A stretch of DNA of 17,721 nt from an uncultured Verrucomicrobiales bacterium (GTDB lineage: Bacteria > Verrucomicrobiota > Verrucomicrobiia > Verrucomicrobiales > Akkermansiaceae), in the NCBI GenBank assembly GCA_937905985.1, contig CALCWC010000109.1, positions 1-17,721 on the forward strand, in the 5' to 3' direction. The notes below the pieces were generated by a model that saw nothing but the letters and a program-made list of their open reading frames with translations, made no database searches and was not told the origin of the DNA. Shown in pieces: positions 6,914 to 13,871 of this stretch (the first letter of the stretch is position 1; each line of letters begins with the position of its first letter). The position numbers and the translations under genes were made by a program.

Positions 6914-7546
6914 GTGAAAGTTTTTCCGTTAAGTCTGCTGGCCGTTGCCTTGTGTCTGAGTTCCTGCGCGTACATCCAAACGCACAAGAACGTACAGGAG
7001 GCCTTTCATGAATACGAAGGCTACCGCCTGGTAGAGCCGCTGAAGCTCTATTCCGCCGGTGGCGCATGGTATCTGGCGATTCAGCCGGAAACCATGCGTC
7101 TGCACTATCCCGTACTGCATGACTCCATTCTGCTGGAAAACGACTACGAACCGCAATATCGCACTGTCAAGGTGCATGGGAACATGCATTACCACCGCAT
7201 CTCCAGCGGCACGGCGCATGTGCTGTTGCGCAACGATGGATACTATACGCTGCAATCCCTCTTCGAGGAGATGAACTCCATGAACACGGAGCCTATCACC
7301 TCTCTGCCAGCCGGCGCACAGCAGCACTCCATTCAAGCCAGGGTGGATGCCTACGCCTCCCGCTCTGTCTCCAAAGCCGTGAAGCGTAACCCTGAATCCA
7401 CACCCATCGTGGCGAATGCCCTTGCAGGACTGGATTTCATCTGCGTGGACCTCCCATGCTCGGTAGCCTACAATGTGGCCATCCCGGTCATGGCTCCTTT
7501 TATCTTCTTCTACGACTTTATCGCAGGAGACGACACAACAGACTAA
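6914..7546 (+). CDS. Putative lipoprotein of unknown function
   Basis: This is a 210-residue protein with a lipoprotein signal peptide: MKVFPLSLLAVALCLSSC, with lipobox LSSC and lipidated C18. The mature part has no motif I recognise. Near the C-terminus, residues about 175-203 (LDFICVDLPCSVAYNVAIPV and a following PFIFFYDF) are hydrophobic and may associate with a membrane. The GTG start is supported by the signal peptide that begins there and by the promoter 7 nt upstream. It is preceded by the TPR-like gene and followed by a 300-nt intergenic region. Confidence 0.8.
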   Translation: MKVFPLSLLAVALCLSSCAYIQTHKNVQEAFHEYEGYRLVEPLKLYSAGGAWYLAIQPETMRLHYPVLHDSILLENDYEPQYRTVKVHGNMHYHRISSGTAHVLLRNDGYYTLQSLFEEMNSMNTEPITSLPAGAQQHSIQARVDAYASRSVSKAVKRNPESTPIVANALAGLDFICVDLPCSVAYNVAIPVMAPFIFFYDFIAGDDTTD

Positions 7547-7850
7547 TATTCAATAAGTTATATCACTTATCAACAAAGGGTTGTCAATAACCTGTCAAAT
7601 ACCGGTCGATAACCCTGTCAGCAACTGGAACTGACTTCTCAGACAGGTTTGCAGACAGTGTTTCTGACAAGGAGACCCGTTTTCAAGCTACTGGTTTTCA
7701 ATCAAGAGGGATACTTGTTTACAGAACTGACAATCCTGATGATGATGAAATTTAAATTTATAAATTCATCTTCTTCATCATTGCTTGCGAGGCAGGGGAA
7801 TGACAGGGCGGTGTCTTTACACCGGGCAAGAGGCTGCTAGAATGGAAGGC
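7547..7850. other. AT-rich intergenic region with short repeats
   Basis: No gene is seen in this 304-bp stretch. It contains a DnaA-box-like TTATCAACA (7567-7575, one mismatch to TTATCCACA) and an imperfect 22-bp-spaced direct repeat, ATAACCTGTCA (7587-7597) and ATAACCCTGTCA (7609-7620). Scattered CTGTCA, CTGACA and CAGACAG words continue to about 7730. A small hairpin ATAAGT/ACTTAT lies at 7553-7570. At 7739-7770 is a very AT-rich imperfect palindrome. The end holds the ribD promoter. It could be a regulatory region, a structured leader or an origin-like region. Confidence 0.5.
7816..7843 (+). promoter_or_regulatory. ribD promoter
   Basis: TTTACA (7816-7821), a 16-nt spacer and TAGAAT (7838-7843). 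The ATG at 7851 follows by 7 nt, exactly the arrangement seen at 6914. No FMN riboswitch fits in this spacing. Confidence 0.65.
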
Positions 7851-8894
7851 ATGCCGCAAACGGACACAGAATGGATGCTCAAGGCTGTGGAACTCTCCCG
7901 CAAGGGTGTGGGTACCACGAGTCCCAATCCACCAGTGGGAGCGGTTATCGTCAAAGACGGCAGCATCATAGGCGAGGGCTGGCATGAAAAGGCGGGCGAG
8001 GCCCATGCCGAGCGCCGCGCCATTGCCGATGCCTTGGCAAAAGGGCAGGGGGGCCATTTGCCAGGCTCCACCATTTATGTGACGCTTGAACCTTGCTCCA
8101 GTCACGGCAAGACACCTCCCTGCACGGCTGCCATCATTGAACACGGCATCTCCCGTGTGGTCTACGGCATGGTGGATCCCGACGCACGCCACCGCGGCAA
8201 GGCAGACGCCATCCTGAAGGCTGCTGGAATCGAGGTTCAGGGAGGCCTATGCGCGGAAGAATGCCGCGAGGTGTTGCGACCCTGGCTCTTTGCCACGGAA
8301 CACGGCCGTCCCTGGGTGGTGGCCAAGGTGGCCAGCACGCTGGATGCCAAAATGGTTCGCCAGAGCGAGCGCTGGATCAGCGACCCCGAAGCCCTGAAAC
8401 ACGCGCACCAGCTCCGCTTGGAATCTGACGCCATCCTGGTGGGCGGAGAAACCGTTCGGCGGGACAATCCCGCGCTCACGATCCGAACGCCCCTTACAGC
8501 GCCTTCTGAGCGCAAGGAACAGCCCTGGCGCATCGTCATGACCCGCCACCGCGCCGACCTACCCGCGGGTGCCACCCTTTTCACGGATGAACACAGTGCA
8601 CGCACACTGGTGCTGGAAAACGTGGAAGACTATCCGGCCATGCTGCAAAGGCTTTACGCCGAACACGGCATCATCACGCTCATGCTGGAGTGCGGCGGCA
8701 ACCTGCTGCGCGAGTTTCTGGACCGTGGCCTGGTGAACGAATGGGTGCAGGACATCGCGCCCATCCTCTCCGGAGGTGCAGCGCAAGTTGTTCCCGGCAA
8801 TTTCCTGGCCTGTGAGCTGCATTTGGAACGCACCACCTTCACCCAGGCGGGAAAGGACCTCATCATCCGCGGAATTTTGCCGCTTGACGATTAA
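7851..8894 (+). CDS. ribD: Bifunctional diaminohydroxyphosphoribosylaminopyrimidine deaminase/reductase
   Basis: The 347-residue cytoplasmic enzyme performs the second and third steps of riboflavin synthesis. The N-terminal deaminase domain (1 to about 145) has TSPNPPVGAVIV (23-34), zinc ligand H52 and catalytic E54 in AHAERRA, and zinc ligands C82 and C91 in EPCSSHGKTPPC. The C-terminal NADPH-dependent reductase domain follows with WVVAKVASTLDAKM and the SDAILVGGETVRRDNPAL stretch. I chose the ATG at 7851, because the -10 box of a good promoter overlaps the alternative ATG at 7842. It is the first gene of a run that continues with the metallophosphoesterase 6 nt downstream. The riboflavin synthase gene lies 7 kb away rather than adjacent. 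Confidence 0.96.
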   Translation: MPQTDTEWMLKAVELSRKGVGTTSPNPPVGAVIVKDGSIIGEGWHEKAGEAHAERRAIADALAKGQGGHLPGSTIYVTLEPCSSHGKTPPCTAAIIEHGISRVVYGMVDPDARHRGKADAILKAAGIEVQGGLCAEECREVLRPWLFATEHGRPWVVAKVASTLDAKMVRQSERWISDPEALKHAHQLRLESDAILVGGETVRRDNPALTIRTPLTAPSERKEQPWRIVMTRHRADLPAGATLFTDEHSARTLVLENVEDYPAMLQRLYAEHGIITLMLECGGNLLREFLDRGLVNEWVQDIAPILSGGAAQVVPGNFLACELHLERTTFTQAGKDLIIRGILPLDD

Positions 8895-8900
8895 TCCTCT

Positions 8901-9761
8901 ATGATTTTCCAAAAAATCAGGAAAAGTTTAAAACTTTCATGTAAAGTTTTACTTTCATTAACTATTTTGACTGTTGTACTCGTCCTATACAGTGTTTTTG
9001 TGGAGCGCGAATGGATTGAGGAGACCGAATATTCCATCGAGGCTCCCGGCTGGCAGGGCAGGGAGGTGCGCCTGGCGGTGCTGGCGGACCTGCATGTACG
9101 TCCCGGCGACGGCGGGTACATCGACGATATTGTGAAACGCACGTTATCGATGAAACCGGATGCCGTGCTGCTGCTGGGCGACTACATGGCGAGCCACCCG
9201 GGTTCGCGGTTTGCAACCAGCATGTCCGCCGGGGAAATCGCCGAGCATCTGAAACCGCTCACCGCACTGCCGTGCTATGCCGTGCTGGGCAACCACGACC
9301 ATGTACACGGCACCGAAACAGTGCGCGCCGCCTTGAAGGGAATCGGCATGCATTTGATGGAGGGGAGCCGCGAAAGGCTGACGGTGGACGGCCAGCCGCT
9401 GGATATCGGTGGCATCCGCTGCCTGTACACCTTCCGCACGCCCGGCAAGGTGCCGCAGCCACAGGCGGGCGTGCCGATGATCCTGTTGTCGCACACTCCT
9501 TACGGCACCGCGTTTGCGCCGCGGGACACGCTCGTCACCCTTGCCGGCCACATGCACGGCGGGCAGGTTTGCATACCGTTCATCGGTGCCGTCTTCTCCA
9601 TCGATCCGCACGTGCCCACCTGGCGTTCCTCTGGCGCGCACACCCTGCGGACCGGCAGACGGGAATACGTCACGCGAGGATTGGGCACCAGCGTGCTGCC
9701 GCTGCGCTTCAACTGCCGCCCGGAGCTGCTGCTGCTGAAAATCCACGGCCCCGGCGCATAA
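8901..9761 (+). CDS. Membrane-anchored calcineurin-like metallophosphoesterase (copy 1)
   Basis: This 286-residue protein has an N-terminal membrane anchor (about residues 14-34). It is followed by a YkuE/YaeI-like phosphoesterase domain with two-metal ligands in order: D63 and H65 (LADLHV), D94 (LLGDYM), N131-H132-D133 (GNHD), H198 (LLSHTP) and H217-x-H219 (AGHMHGG). All ligands are intact, so it should be active. The substrate is unknown; relatives act on phosphodiesters of lipids or nucleotides at the membrane. The ATG follows the ribD stop by 6 nt with no ribosome binding site. The first 100 nt are markedly AT-rich compared with the rest. A paralogue about 70% identical by eye lies at 10961-11818. 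Confidence 0.92.
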   Translation: MIFQKIRKSLKLSCKVLLSLTILTVVLVLYSVFVEREWIEETEYSIEAPGWQGREVRLAVLADLHVRPGDGGYIDDIVKRTLSMKPDAVLLLGDYMASHPGSRFATSMSAGEIAEHLKPLTALPCYAVLGNHDHVHGTETVRAALKGIGMHLMEGSRERLTVDGQPLDIGGIRCLYTFRTPGKVPQPQAGVPMILLSHTPYGTAFAPRDTLVTLAGHMHGGQVCIPFIGAVFSIDPHVPTWRSSGAHTLRTGRREYVTRGLGTSVLPLRFNCRPELLLLKIHGPGA

Positions 9762-9783
9762 CTTGCCCTGGGCTATTCAGGAT

Positions 9784-10032
9784 ATGCTGCCCAACTGTGC
9801 GGCCGTTTCCGCCTTGCAGACGGGGACTGTGCAGACCACCTTCTGGATTTTTGCCATCCTGCTCACCTTTGTGGTGCAGGCGTTTTCCTATGAATTCCGT
9901 GTGAGGCGCGGCAACCTGCTGGGTTCCGGCACTTTCTCCGTGTTCATTCCCTTTGTGCTCGCATACATCGTGTGGGCCTGGCGCATGCTGGACCGCGAGC
10001 CCGTGAAGGAATCAGAAACCAACGAGGATTAA
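9784..10032 (+). CDS. Small membrane protein, unknown function
   Basis: This is an 82-residue protein starting at ATG 9784. An in-frame TTG at 9763 would add seven residues but is less likely. Two hydrophobic segments (residues about 20-38, TTFWIFAILLTFVVQAFSY, and 54-71) are joined by a short basic loop, EFRVRRGN. The C-terminus is acidic. It lies between the metallophosphoesterase and the C_GCAxxG_C_C gene in the same orientation, with gaps of 22 and 14 nt, so it is likely in the same transcript. I do not recognise the family. Confidence 0.7.
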   Translation: MLPNCAAVSALQTGTVQTTFWIFAILLTFVVQAFSYEFRVRRGNLLGSGTFSVFIPFVLAYIVWAWRMLDREPVKESETNED

Positions 10033-10046
10033 CCCCCGCCCGCGCC

Positions 10047-10493
10047 ATGCCTCAGGAAAAGGCCATCGACTACTTCCACCAGGGTTACAACTGCGCCCAA
10101 TCCGTCTTTGCCGCCTTTGCGGAAGAATTGGGGCTTTCCCGAGGCCGCCGCCCTGCGCCTGCCCTCGGCCTTCGGCGCAGGTCTGGGCCGCATGCGCGGC
10201 ACCTGCGGCGCATTTTCCGGGCTCGCCCTCATTGTGCCGGGTTCAAGCACGGCAACCTCTCCCCGGACCCCGCCGACAAGGAGCGCATCTTTGCCCTCAC
10301 CCGCAAGCTGGCGGATGAATTCCGCACGGAATTCGGTTCCCTGCAGTGCCGTGAGCTCCTGCACCTGCCGCCGGATGCAGAGGAGGGCTCACGCCCCTCC
10401 GAGCGCACCGCCGCCTACTATGCCGCCCGCCCCTGCGAGTGCTGTGTGGCTTTCTGCGCCGCCAGGGCTGCGGAAATATTGGGAAAAGATTGA
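10047..10493 (+). CDS. C_GCAxxG_C_C-family protein with its core out of frame (two compensating indels)
   Basis: The 148-codon frame starts MPQEKAIDYFHQGYNCAQSV and ends RPCECCVAFC...ILGKD, both typical of this cysteine-rich, putatively redox-active or metal-binding family (known role unclear). Between 10140 and 10238 the continuous frame gives an arginine-rich stretch (RGRRPAPALGLRRR...) unlike the family. The +1 frame there reads EAAALRLPSAFGAGLGRMRG and TCGAFSGLALIV, the expected central motif with its cysteine. One extra base near 10131-10140 (TTTCCC run) and one missing base near 10234-10239 (GTGCC, probably GTGGCC) would restore a normal protein. This is either a sequencing or assembly error or a genuinely damaged gene. 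It sits in an operon-like run between two small membrane proteins. Confidence 0.75.
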   Translation: MPQEKAIDYFHQGYNCAQSVFAAFAEELGLSRGRRPAPALGLRRRSGPHARHLRRIFRARPHCAGFKHGNLSPDPADKERIFALTRKLADEFRTEFGSLQCRELLHLPPDAEEGSRPSERTAAYYAARPCECCVAFCAARAAEILGKD

Positions 10494-10525
10494 ACGCCCC
10501 CCCCTCCGCAGCGTCCAACTGATAT

Positions 10526-10954
10526 ATGCCTCCGTTCCTATTACGTTTCTGGGTGCTCGTGAAGCGCGTGGTCAAGAGTACATGGATGGTTCCCGTGCTG
10601 TGTGTTGCCGCAGCGCTGTTGTACGCTGCCGTTATTGGTCCGCATGCGGCTCTGCGGAGTGCTTCGCACGCCTGGGCATTGCTGGGAGAGGTGACAGCCG
10701 CCCTGGCCCTGCTTTCGTTCGCCTTGCTCCTGGTATGGCTCGTCGGCAGCATGTTCCTGAAACAGACCTTTGGGCAACGCGGCCTGCGCGTGCTTTTCTC
10801 CCTCCTCGTCGGCGGGACTGCCTTGGTCATTGTTGTCGGCGTCTCGCTTTTTGAGTCCCTTGTACGCACCTTGTTTCTGCTCGCCGGCGTGTCCGGAACG
10901 GCTCTTATCTACGGAGCTCCTTATTCTAGTTGTTCGTCAAGCAAAACAAATTGA
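10526..10954 (+). CDS. Small integral membrane protein, unknown function
   Basis: This is a 142-residue protein starting MPPFLLRFWVLVKRVVKSTW. It has about four hydrophobic segments (residues about 20-40, 52-75, 85-107 and 112-128) and a short serine-rich tail, SSCSSSKTN. There are no catalytic motifs. Its stop (TGA 10952-10954) is 6 nt before the second metallophosphoesterase, the same spacing as between ribD and the first copy. Family not recognised. Confidence 0.75.
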   Translation: MPPFLLRFWVLVKRVVKSTWMVPVLCVAAALLYAAVIGPHAALRSASHAWALLGEVTAALALLSFALLLVWLVGSMFLKQTFGQRGLRVLFSLLVGGTALVIVVGVSLFESLVRTLFLLAGVSGTALIYGAPYSSCSSSKTN

Positions 10955-10960
10955 TTAGCC

Positions 10961-11818
10961 ATGATTTTCAAGAAACTCAGAGAGAGCCTTAAGCTTTCAT
11001 ATAAGGTATTAATTTCACTGTCGATTTTAGTGATTTTGTTGGTGGCGTACGGGGTGTTCATCGAGCGAGGGTGGATCGAGGAAACCGAATACACCGTGGA
11101 GGCACCTGGCTGGCAGGGCAGGGAGGCACGCTTGGTGGTACTGGCAGACATACATGCGCACCCGGGCGATGGTGATTACCTCGACGAGGTTGTGAAACGA
11201 ACGCTCGCGTTGAAACCAGATGCAGTCTTGCTACTGGGCGACTACATGTGTGGCCGGCCTGGCAACCCCTTTATTTCCAGCATGGAAGAAACGGAAATAG
11301 CGGAGCATTTGAAACCGCTTGCCGCCGTACCCTGTTTTGCCGTGTTGGGCAACCACGACAATTGGCACAACCCTGCCGCCATCACTGCCGCGTTGGAGGG
11401 GGTAGGCATCCACATGGTGGAAGGAAAACGCGAGAGGGTGATGATAGACAACCAGCCGCTGGACATCGGCGGCATCCGCTGCATGCACACCTTCCGAACC
11501 CCGGGGAAATTGCCGAAGCCGGAGGAGGGCGTGCCGATGGTGCTGCTGTCCCACACGCCGTACGGCACGAGCTTTGCCCCGCGCGGCACGCTCATTACGG
11601 TGGCGGGCCACCTGCACGGCGGGCAGGTGTGTATCCCCGGCATCGGTGCCCCGTTCAGCGTAGATCCCCATGTGCCGGTCTCCCGCTCCGCCGGGGCGCA
11701 TACGCTGAAGAACGGAAGGCTGGAGTATGTTTCCCGCGGCGTGGGCACCAGCGTGCTTCCCATCCGCCTGTTCTGCCGCCCGGAGCTTCTGCTCCTGCGC
11801 ATCCGCGGCAAGGAATGA
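10961..11818 (+). CDS. Membrane-anchored calcineurin-like metallophosphoesterase (copy 2)
   Basis: This 285-residue paralogue of the gene at 8901 is about 70% identical by eye along its whole length. It has the same N-terminal anchor and the same metal-ligand series: D63/H65 in LADIHA, LLGDYM, GNHDN, LLSHTP and AGHLHGG. All ligands are conserved, so both copies are probably functional. The largest differences lie in the loops after GDYM and after GNHD, which in this fold border the active site and may change substrate choice. The AT-rich 5' end is also shared. It follows the small membrane protein by 6 nt and is followed by the lipoprotein pair, which has its own promoter. Confidence 0.92.
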   Translation: MIFKKLRESLKLSYKVLISLSILVILLVAYGVFIERGWIEETEYTVEAPGWQGREARLVVLADIHAHPGDGDYLDEVVKRTLALKPDAVLLLGDYMCGRPGNPFISSMEETEIAEHLKPLAAVPCFAVLGNHDNWHNPAAITAALEGVGIHMVEGKRERVMIDNQPLDIGGIRCMHTFRTPGKLPKPEEGVPMVLLSHTPYGTSFAPRGTLITVAGHLHGGQVCIPGIGAPFSVDPHVPVSRSAGAHTLKNGRLEYVSRGVGTSVLPIRLFCRPELLLLRIRGKE

Positions 11819-11828
11819 CGCGAAAGCC

Positions 11829-11857
11829 TTGCCAGGCAGTCCGCAATGTGCTACCAT
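11829..11857 (+). promoter_or_regulatory. Promoter of the first paired lipoprotein
   Basis: TTGCCA (11829-11834), a 17-nt spacer and TACCAT (11852-11857), followed by the ATG at 11869 after 11 nt. This predicts a leader of only a few nucleotides. It begins 10 nt after the metallophosphoesterase stop codon. Confidence 0.6.
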
Positions 11858-11868
11858 GCGTGCCCTGC

Positions 11869-12606
11869 ATGAAAAAACGGATGGTGTGGATATTGGCTGC
11901 GGCCATGCTGGTGACGGGATGCTACCCGCCACCATCGAGCTATCCGTACACGAATCTCATTGTGCAGCGGCGCAGTCTGCTGTGTGAAAACCTGATCAAG
12001 CTGCTGCCGGAGGTTCAGCGCACCATTCCCGCAGCGCAAGAGGAGGCACGCTGGATTGCCGACACCGCGTACAAGGCTGCGGCCGGCATTTCCCGCATCA
12101 ACGGCTCCTGCTTCCCGGGCTGGGCCGGCAACGCCCTTATCAACGCCCATCTGCAAGACCGCGGCCTCTGCTGGCAATACCAGCACGACATGTACCGCGA
12201 GCTGCGCCGGCGTCCCTTGAAATATTTTGTGCTGGGTTGTTGCGTGCGAGACCGCGCGGAACGCTCCGAGCACAACTGCGTCTATGTGCGCGCCGCCACG
12301 GGTGCGTGGCCGCATGCCTGGGTGCTGGACGCCTGGATGTGGAACGGCCGCCTCAAGGTGGACCTGGCCTCCGAGCTGAACCAGAAGCGCTGGACGGAAA
12401 GGCCGGATGTCTGCAAGACGCTGCAGCTGGTGTACCCGGAAGGGCACCAAATGCCCATCGAGCACTGGGGCATCCTGCGCAACGGTTTCAACAGCTACGC
12501 CCTCTACTGGGAAAACGGCATGGAAAACGCCAGCCAGTACAAGCGGATGCTGGAAAATATTGAAGAGGGGAAGAAGGAACACCCCGGAAGCCTCACGAAC
12601 TACTAA
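11869..12606 (+). CDS. Lipoprotein with conserved Cys-His-Asp pattern (paralogue A)
   Basis: This is a 245-residue protein with a lipoprotein signal (MKKRMVWILAAAMLVTGC; lipidated C18). The mature part contains RGLCWQYQHDMYRELRRR with C101, then SEHNCVYVRA with H135, then WVLDAW with D154. The paralogue immediately downstream has C, H and D at identical spacings (34 and 19 residues). The order and context (Cys in G-L-C-W, His, then Asp before Trp) recall papain/transglutaminase-fold cysteine enzymes. The assignment is inference. I chose the ATG at 11869, where the signal peptide begins; longer in-frame starts extend into the metallophosphoesterase gene. It is probably exposed to the periplasm or outer membrane. 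Confidence 0.82.
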   Translation: MKKRMVWILAAAMLVTGCYPPPSSYPYTNLIVQRRSLLCENLIKLLPEVQRTIPAAQEEARWIADTAYKAAAGISRINGSCFPGWAGNALINAHLQDRGLCWQYQHDMYRELRRRPLKYFVLGCCVRDRAERSEHNCVYVRAATGAWPHAWVLDAWMWNGRLKVDLASELNQKRWTERPDVCKTLQLVYPEGHQMPIEHWGILRNGFNSYALYWENGMENASQYKRMLENIEEGKKEHPGSLTNY

Positions 12607-12615
12607 TATCCACTT

Positions 12616-13371
12616 ATGAAAAGAATAGCCATCATCGCTTGCGGCCTCGCGCTGCTCTGCACCGCCTGCAAAATGCACGCACCCGACTTTAGCTACTACG
12701 ACGAACCCCAAGTACAGGAGCAACGCAAGGATACCTTTGACCAGCTTATCAACCTCCTGCCGCCTGAACAGCGCGCCATCCCCGCTGCGCGAGAGGAGGC
12801 CGCCTGGCTCGTGGAACACGGCTTCAAGGCCGGTATCTCCATCGCACGCGTCAACGATCCCATCGGCATGGGTTGGCAAAACAACCGCGCCGTCAATTCC
12901 CCGGACCACATCCGTGAGCGCGGCCTCTGCTGGCAGTACCAGGCGGACATGTACCGCGAGCTGCGTCGCCGCCATCTGGAGTACTTCGCCCTCGGTTGCT
13001 GCTGGCGCGACGGCGGCACGGCCGACGAGCACAACAGCCTCTACATTCGCGCAGCGGCAGGCCGGTGGCCGGATGCCATCCTCATGGATCCCTGGTCCAG
13101 GAGCGGCCGTCTCAACATCATGAACCGCAAGGATATTGTCATTGAAAAATGGCAGGACCTGCCGGCCGTGCGCTCCTATCTGGCCGGTATCTACAAGGAA
13201 AACCACAGCTTCCCCATTGAGCACTGGGAGCGCGTGCAGAGCGACACCGACAACCGCCGCTACGTCTCTGTCTTCACCGCAGAGGGCCGCAACAGCCGCC
13301 AGGGCAAAATCATGCGCGCCAACATGGAGCGCGGCCTCAAGGCCCGCAACGGCAGGCTCACCGATTATTAA
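12616..13371 (+). CDS. Lipoprotein with conserved Cys-His-Asp pattern (paralogue B)
   Basis: This is a 251-residue tandem paralogue of the preceding gene, 9 nt downstream and surely cotranscribed with it. The signal is MKRIAIIACGLALLCTAC with lipidated C18. Shared blocks are LLPPEQRAIPAAREEA, RERGLCWQYQADMYRELRRR (C105), DEHNSLYIRAAAGRWPDA (H139) and MDPW (D158), plus FPIEHWERV near the C-terminus. A second histidine in copy A (PHAW, H149) is aspartate here (PDAI), so H135/H139 is the likelier catalytic residue if this is an enzyme. There is a longer C-terminal tail than in A. Function unknown; a cell-envelope amidase, peptidase or crosslinking role is possible. Confidence 0.82.
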   Translation: MKRIAIIACGLALLCTACKMHAPDFSYYDEPQVQEQRKDTFDQLINLLPPEQRAIPAAREEAAWLVEHGFKAGISIARVNDPIGMGWQNNRAVNSPDHIRERGLCWQYQADMYRELRRRHLEYFALGCCWRDGGTADEHNSLYIRAAAGRWPDAILMDPWSRSGRLNIMNRKDIVIEKWQDLPAVRSYLAGIYKENHSFPIEHWERVQSDTDNRRYVSVFTAEGRNSRQGKIMRANMERGLKARNGRLTDY

Positions 13372-13477
13372 CGCCCGCGCCGCGCCCCAATCGTAAATAC
13401 GTGTACAGGTCATCCCAGTTCTTCTGCTTGATATTCTCGAGGAGCGGATTTTCCTTGCCAAGCGGCGGGGGAATCAT
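13358..13477 (-). CDS. Candidate small protein (39 aa), antisense-convergent to lipoprotein B
   Basis: The minus-strand frame from the ATG at 13477-13475 encodes MIPPPLGKENPLLENIKQ followed by KNWDDLYTYLRLGRGAG and a short tail. The composition and third-position bias (AAG, CAG, AAC, CTG, TAC, GAC) look coding, unlike most antisense frames here. Its last 14 nt overlap the end of lipoprotein B. A weak TTGAAG-N16-CACCAT element lies 5 nt from the start on the minus strand. The family is not recognised, and it could still be chance. Confidence 0.4.
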   Translation of the reverse strand: MIPPPLGKENPLLENIKQKNWDDLYTYLRLGRGAGVNNR

Positions 13478-13484
13478 GTAGGAT
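13455..13484 (+). promoter_or_regulatory. Promoter of the RelE-like gene
   Basis: TTGCCA (13455-13460), an 18-nt spacer and TAGGAT (13479-13484), followed by the GTG at 13491 after 6 nt, again predicting a leaderless transcript. It lies inside the candidate minus-strand small gene and overlaps its start. Confidence 0.6.
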
Positions 13485-13490
13485 GGTGAG

Positions 13491-13862
13491 GTGCACCAAA
13501 TCGTCTTCAATGAAATCAGCGCGGCGGAACTCTCCGCCATTCCCACACTGGAGCAGATGGAACTCATCTCCGCGTTCCAGGTAGATGAGAACTGTCTGAA
13601 GACGACCCCCAGCGACACGCGTTTCGGCGTGGTGGAGCGCGAGGGGCGCAAGATCTACCGTTTCCGCAGCAAGGACTACCGCATCTACTTCACGGTGGAG
13701 GAGGACGGCACGGTGGTGGTGCAGCGTGTGCTGCATGCGGCATCGCTGAACGATTTCCTGTTCCGCAGCGGCATGGGGAAGGGGAGCGAGGACCAGAAGC
13801 TTGGCGCATCGCGCTCGTTCTGGAAGCTCATTGACGACGGCGAGCACGCCAACCGGAAATAA
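13491..13862 (+). CDS. RelE/ParE-like protein without a visible antitoxin
   Basis: This is a 123-residue protein starting at GTG. After a helical N-terminus (about 1-45) comes a beta-rich core, RFGVVEREGRKIYRFRSKDY and RIYFTVEEDGTVVVQRVLHA (about 44-83). It resembles RelE/ParE-superfamily toxins, which are ribosome-dependent mRNA interferases or gyrase inhibitors. The LNDFLFRS ending of the core is followed by an extra basic tail. No antitoxin-like gene lies directly up- or downstream in the same orientation, so it may be a solitary, domesticated member. It is 9 nt upstream of the ABC permease and probably cotranscribed with it. The family assignment rests on pattern only. Confidence 0.6.
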   Translation: MHQIVFNEISAAELSAIPTLEQMELISAFQVDENCLKTTPSDTRFGVVEREGRKIYRFRSKDYRIYFTVEEDGTVVVQRVLHAASLNDFLFRSGMGKGSEDQKLGASRSFWKLIDDGEHANRK

Positions 13863-13871
13863 AGACGCACC

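Noticed and set aside
7644..7850. FMN riboswitch upstream of ribD
   Set aside because: No conserved FMN-aptamer sequence is visible, and the promoter sits only 7 nt before the start codon, leaving no room for a leader.
9763..9783. TTG start for the small membrane protein
   Set aside because: It adds only seven residues, and an ATG follows at 9784; there is no sign in favour of the rare start.
11851..13461. 536-codon antisense open frame over the two lipoproteins
   Set aside because: The sense strand has two signal peptides, conserved paralogous blocks and a promoter; the antisense frame is a compositional shadow whose internal repetition merely mirrors the duplication.
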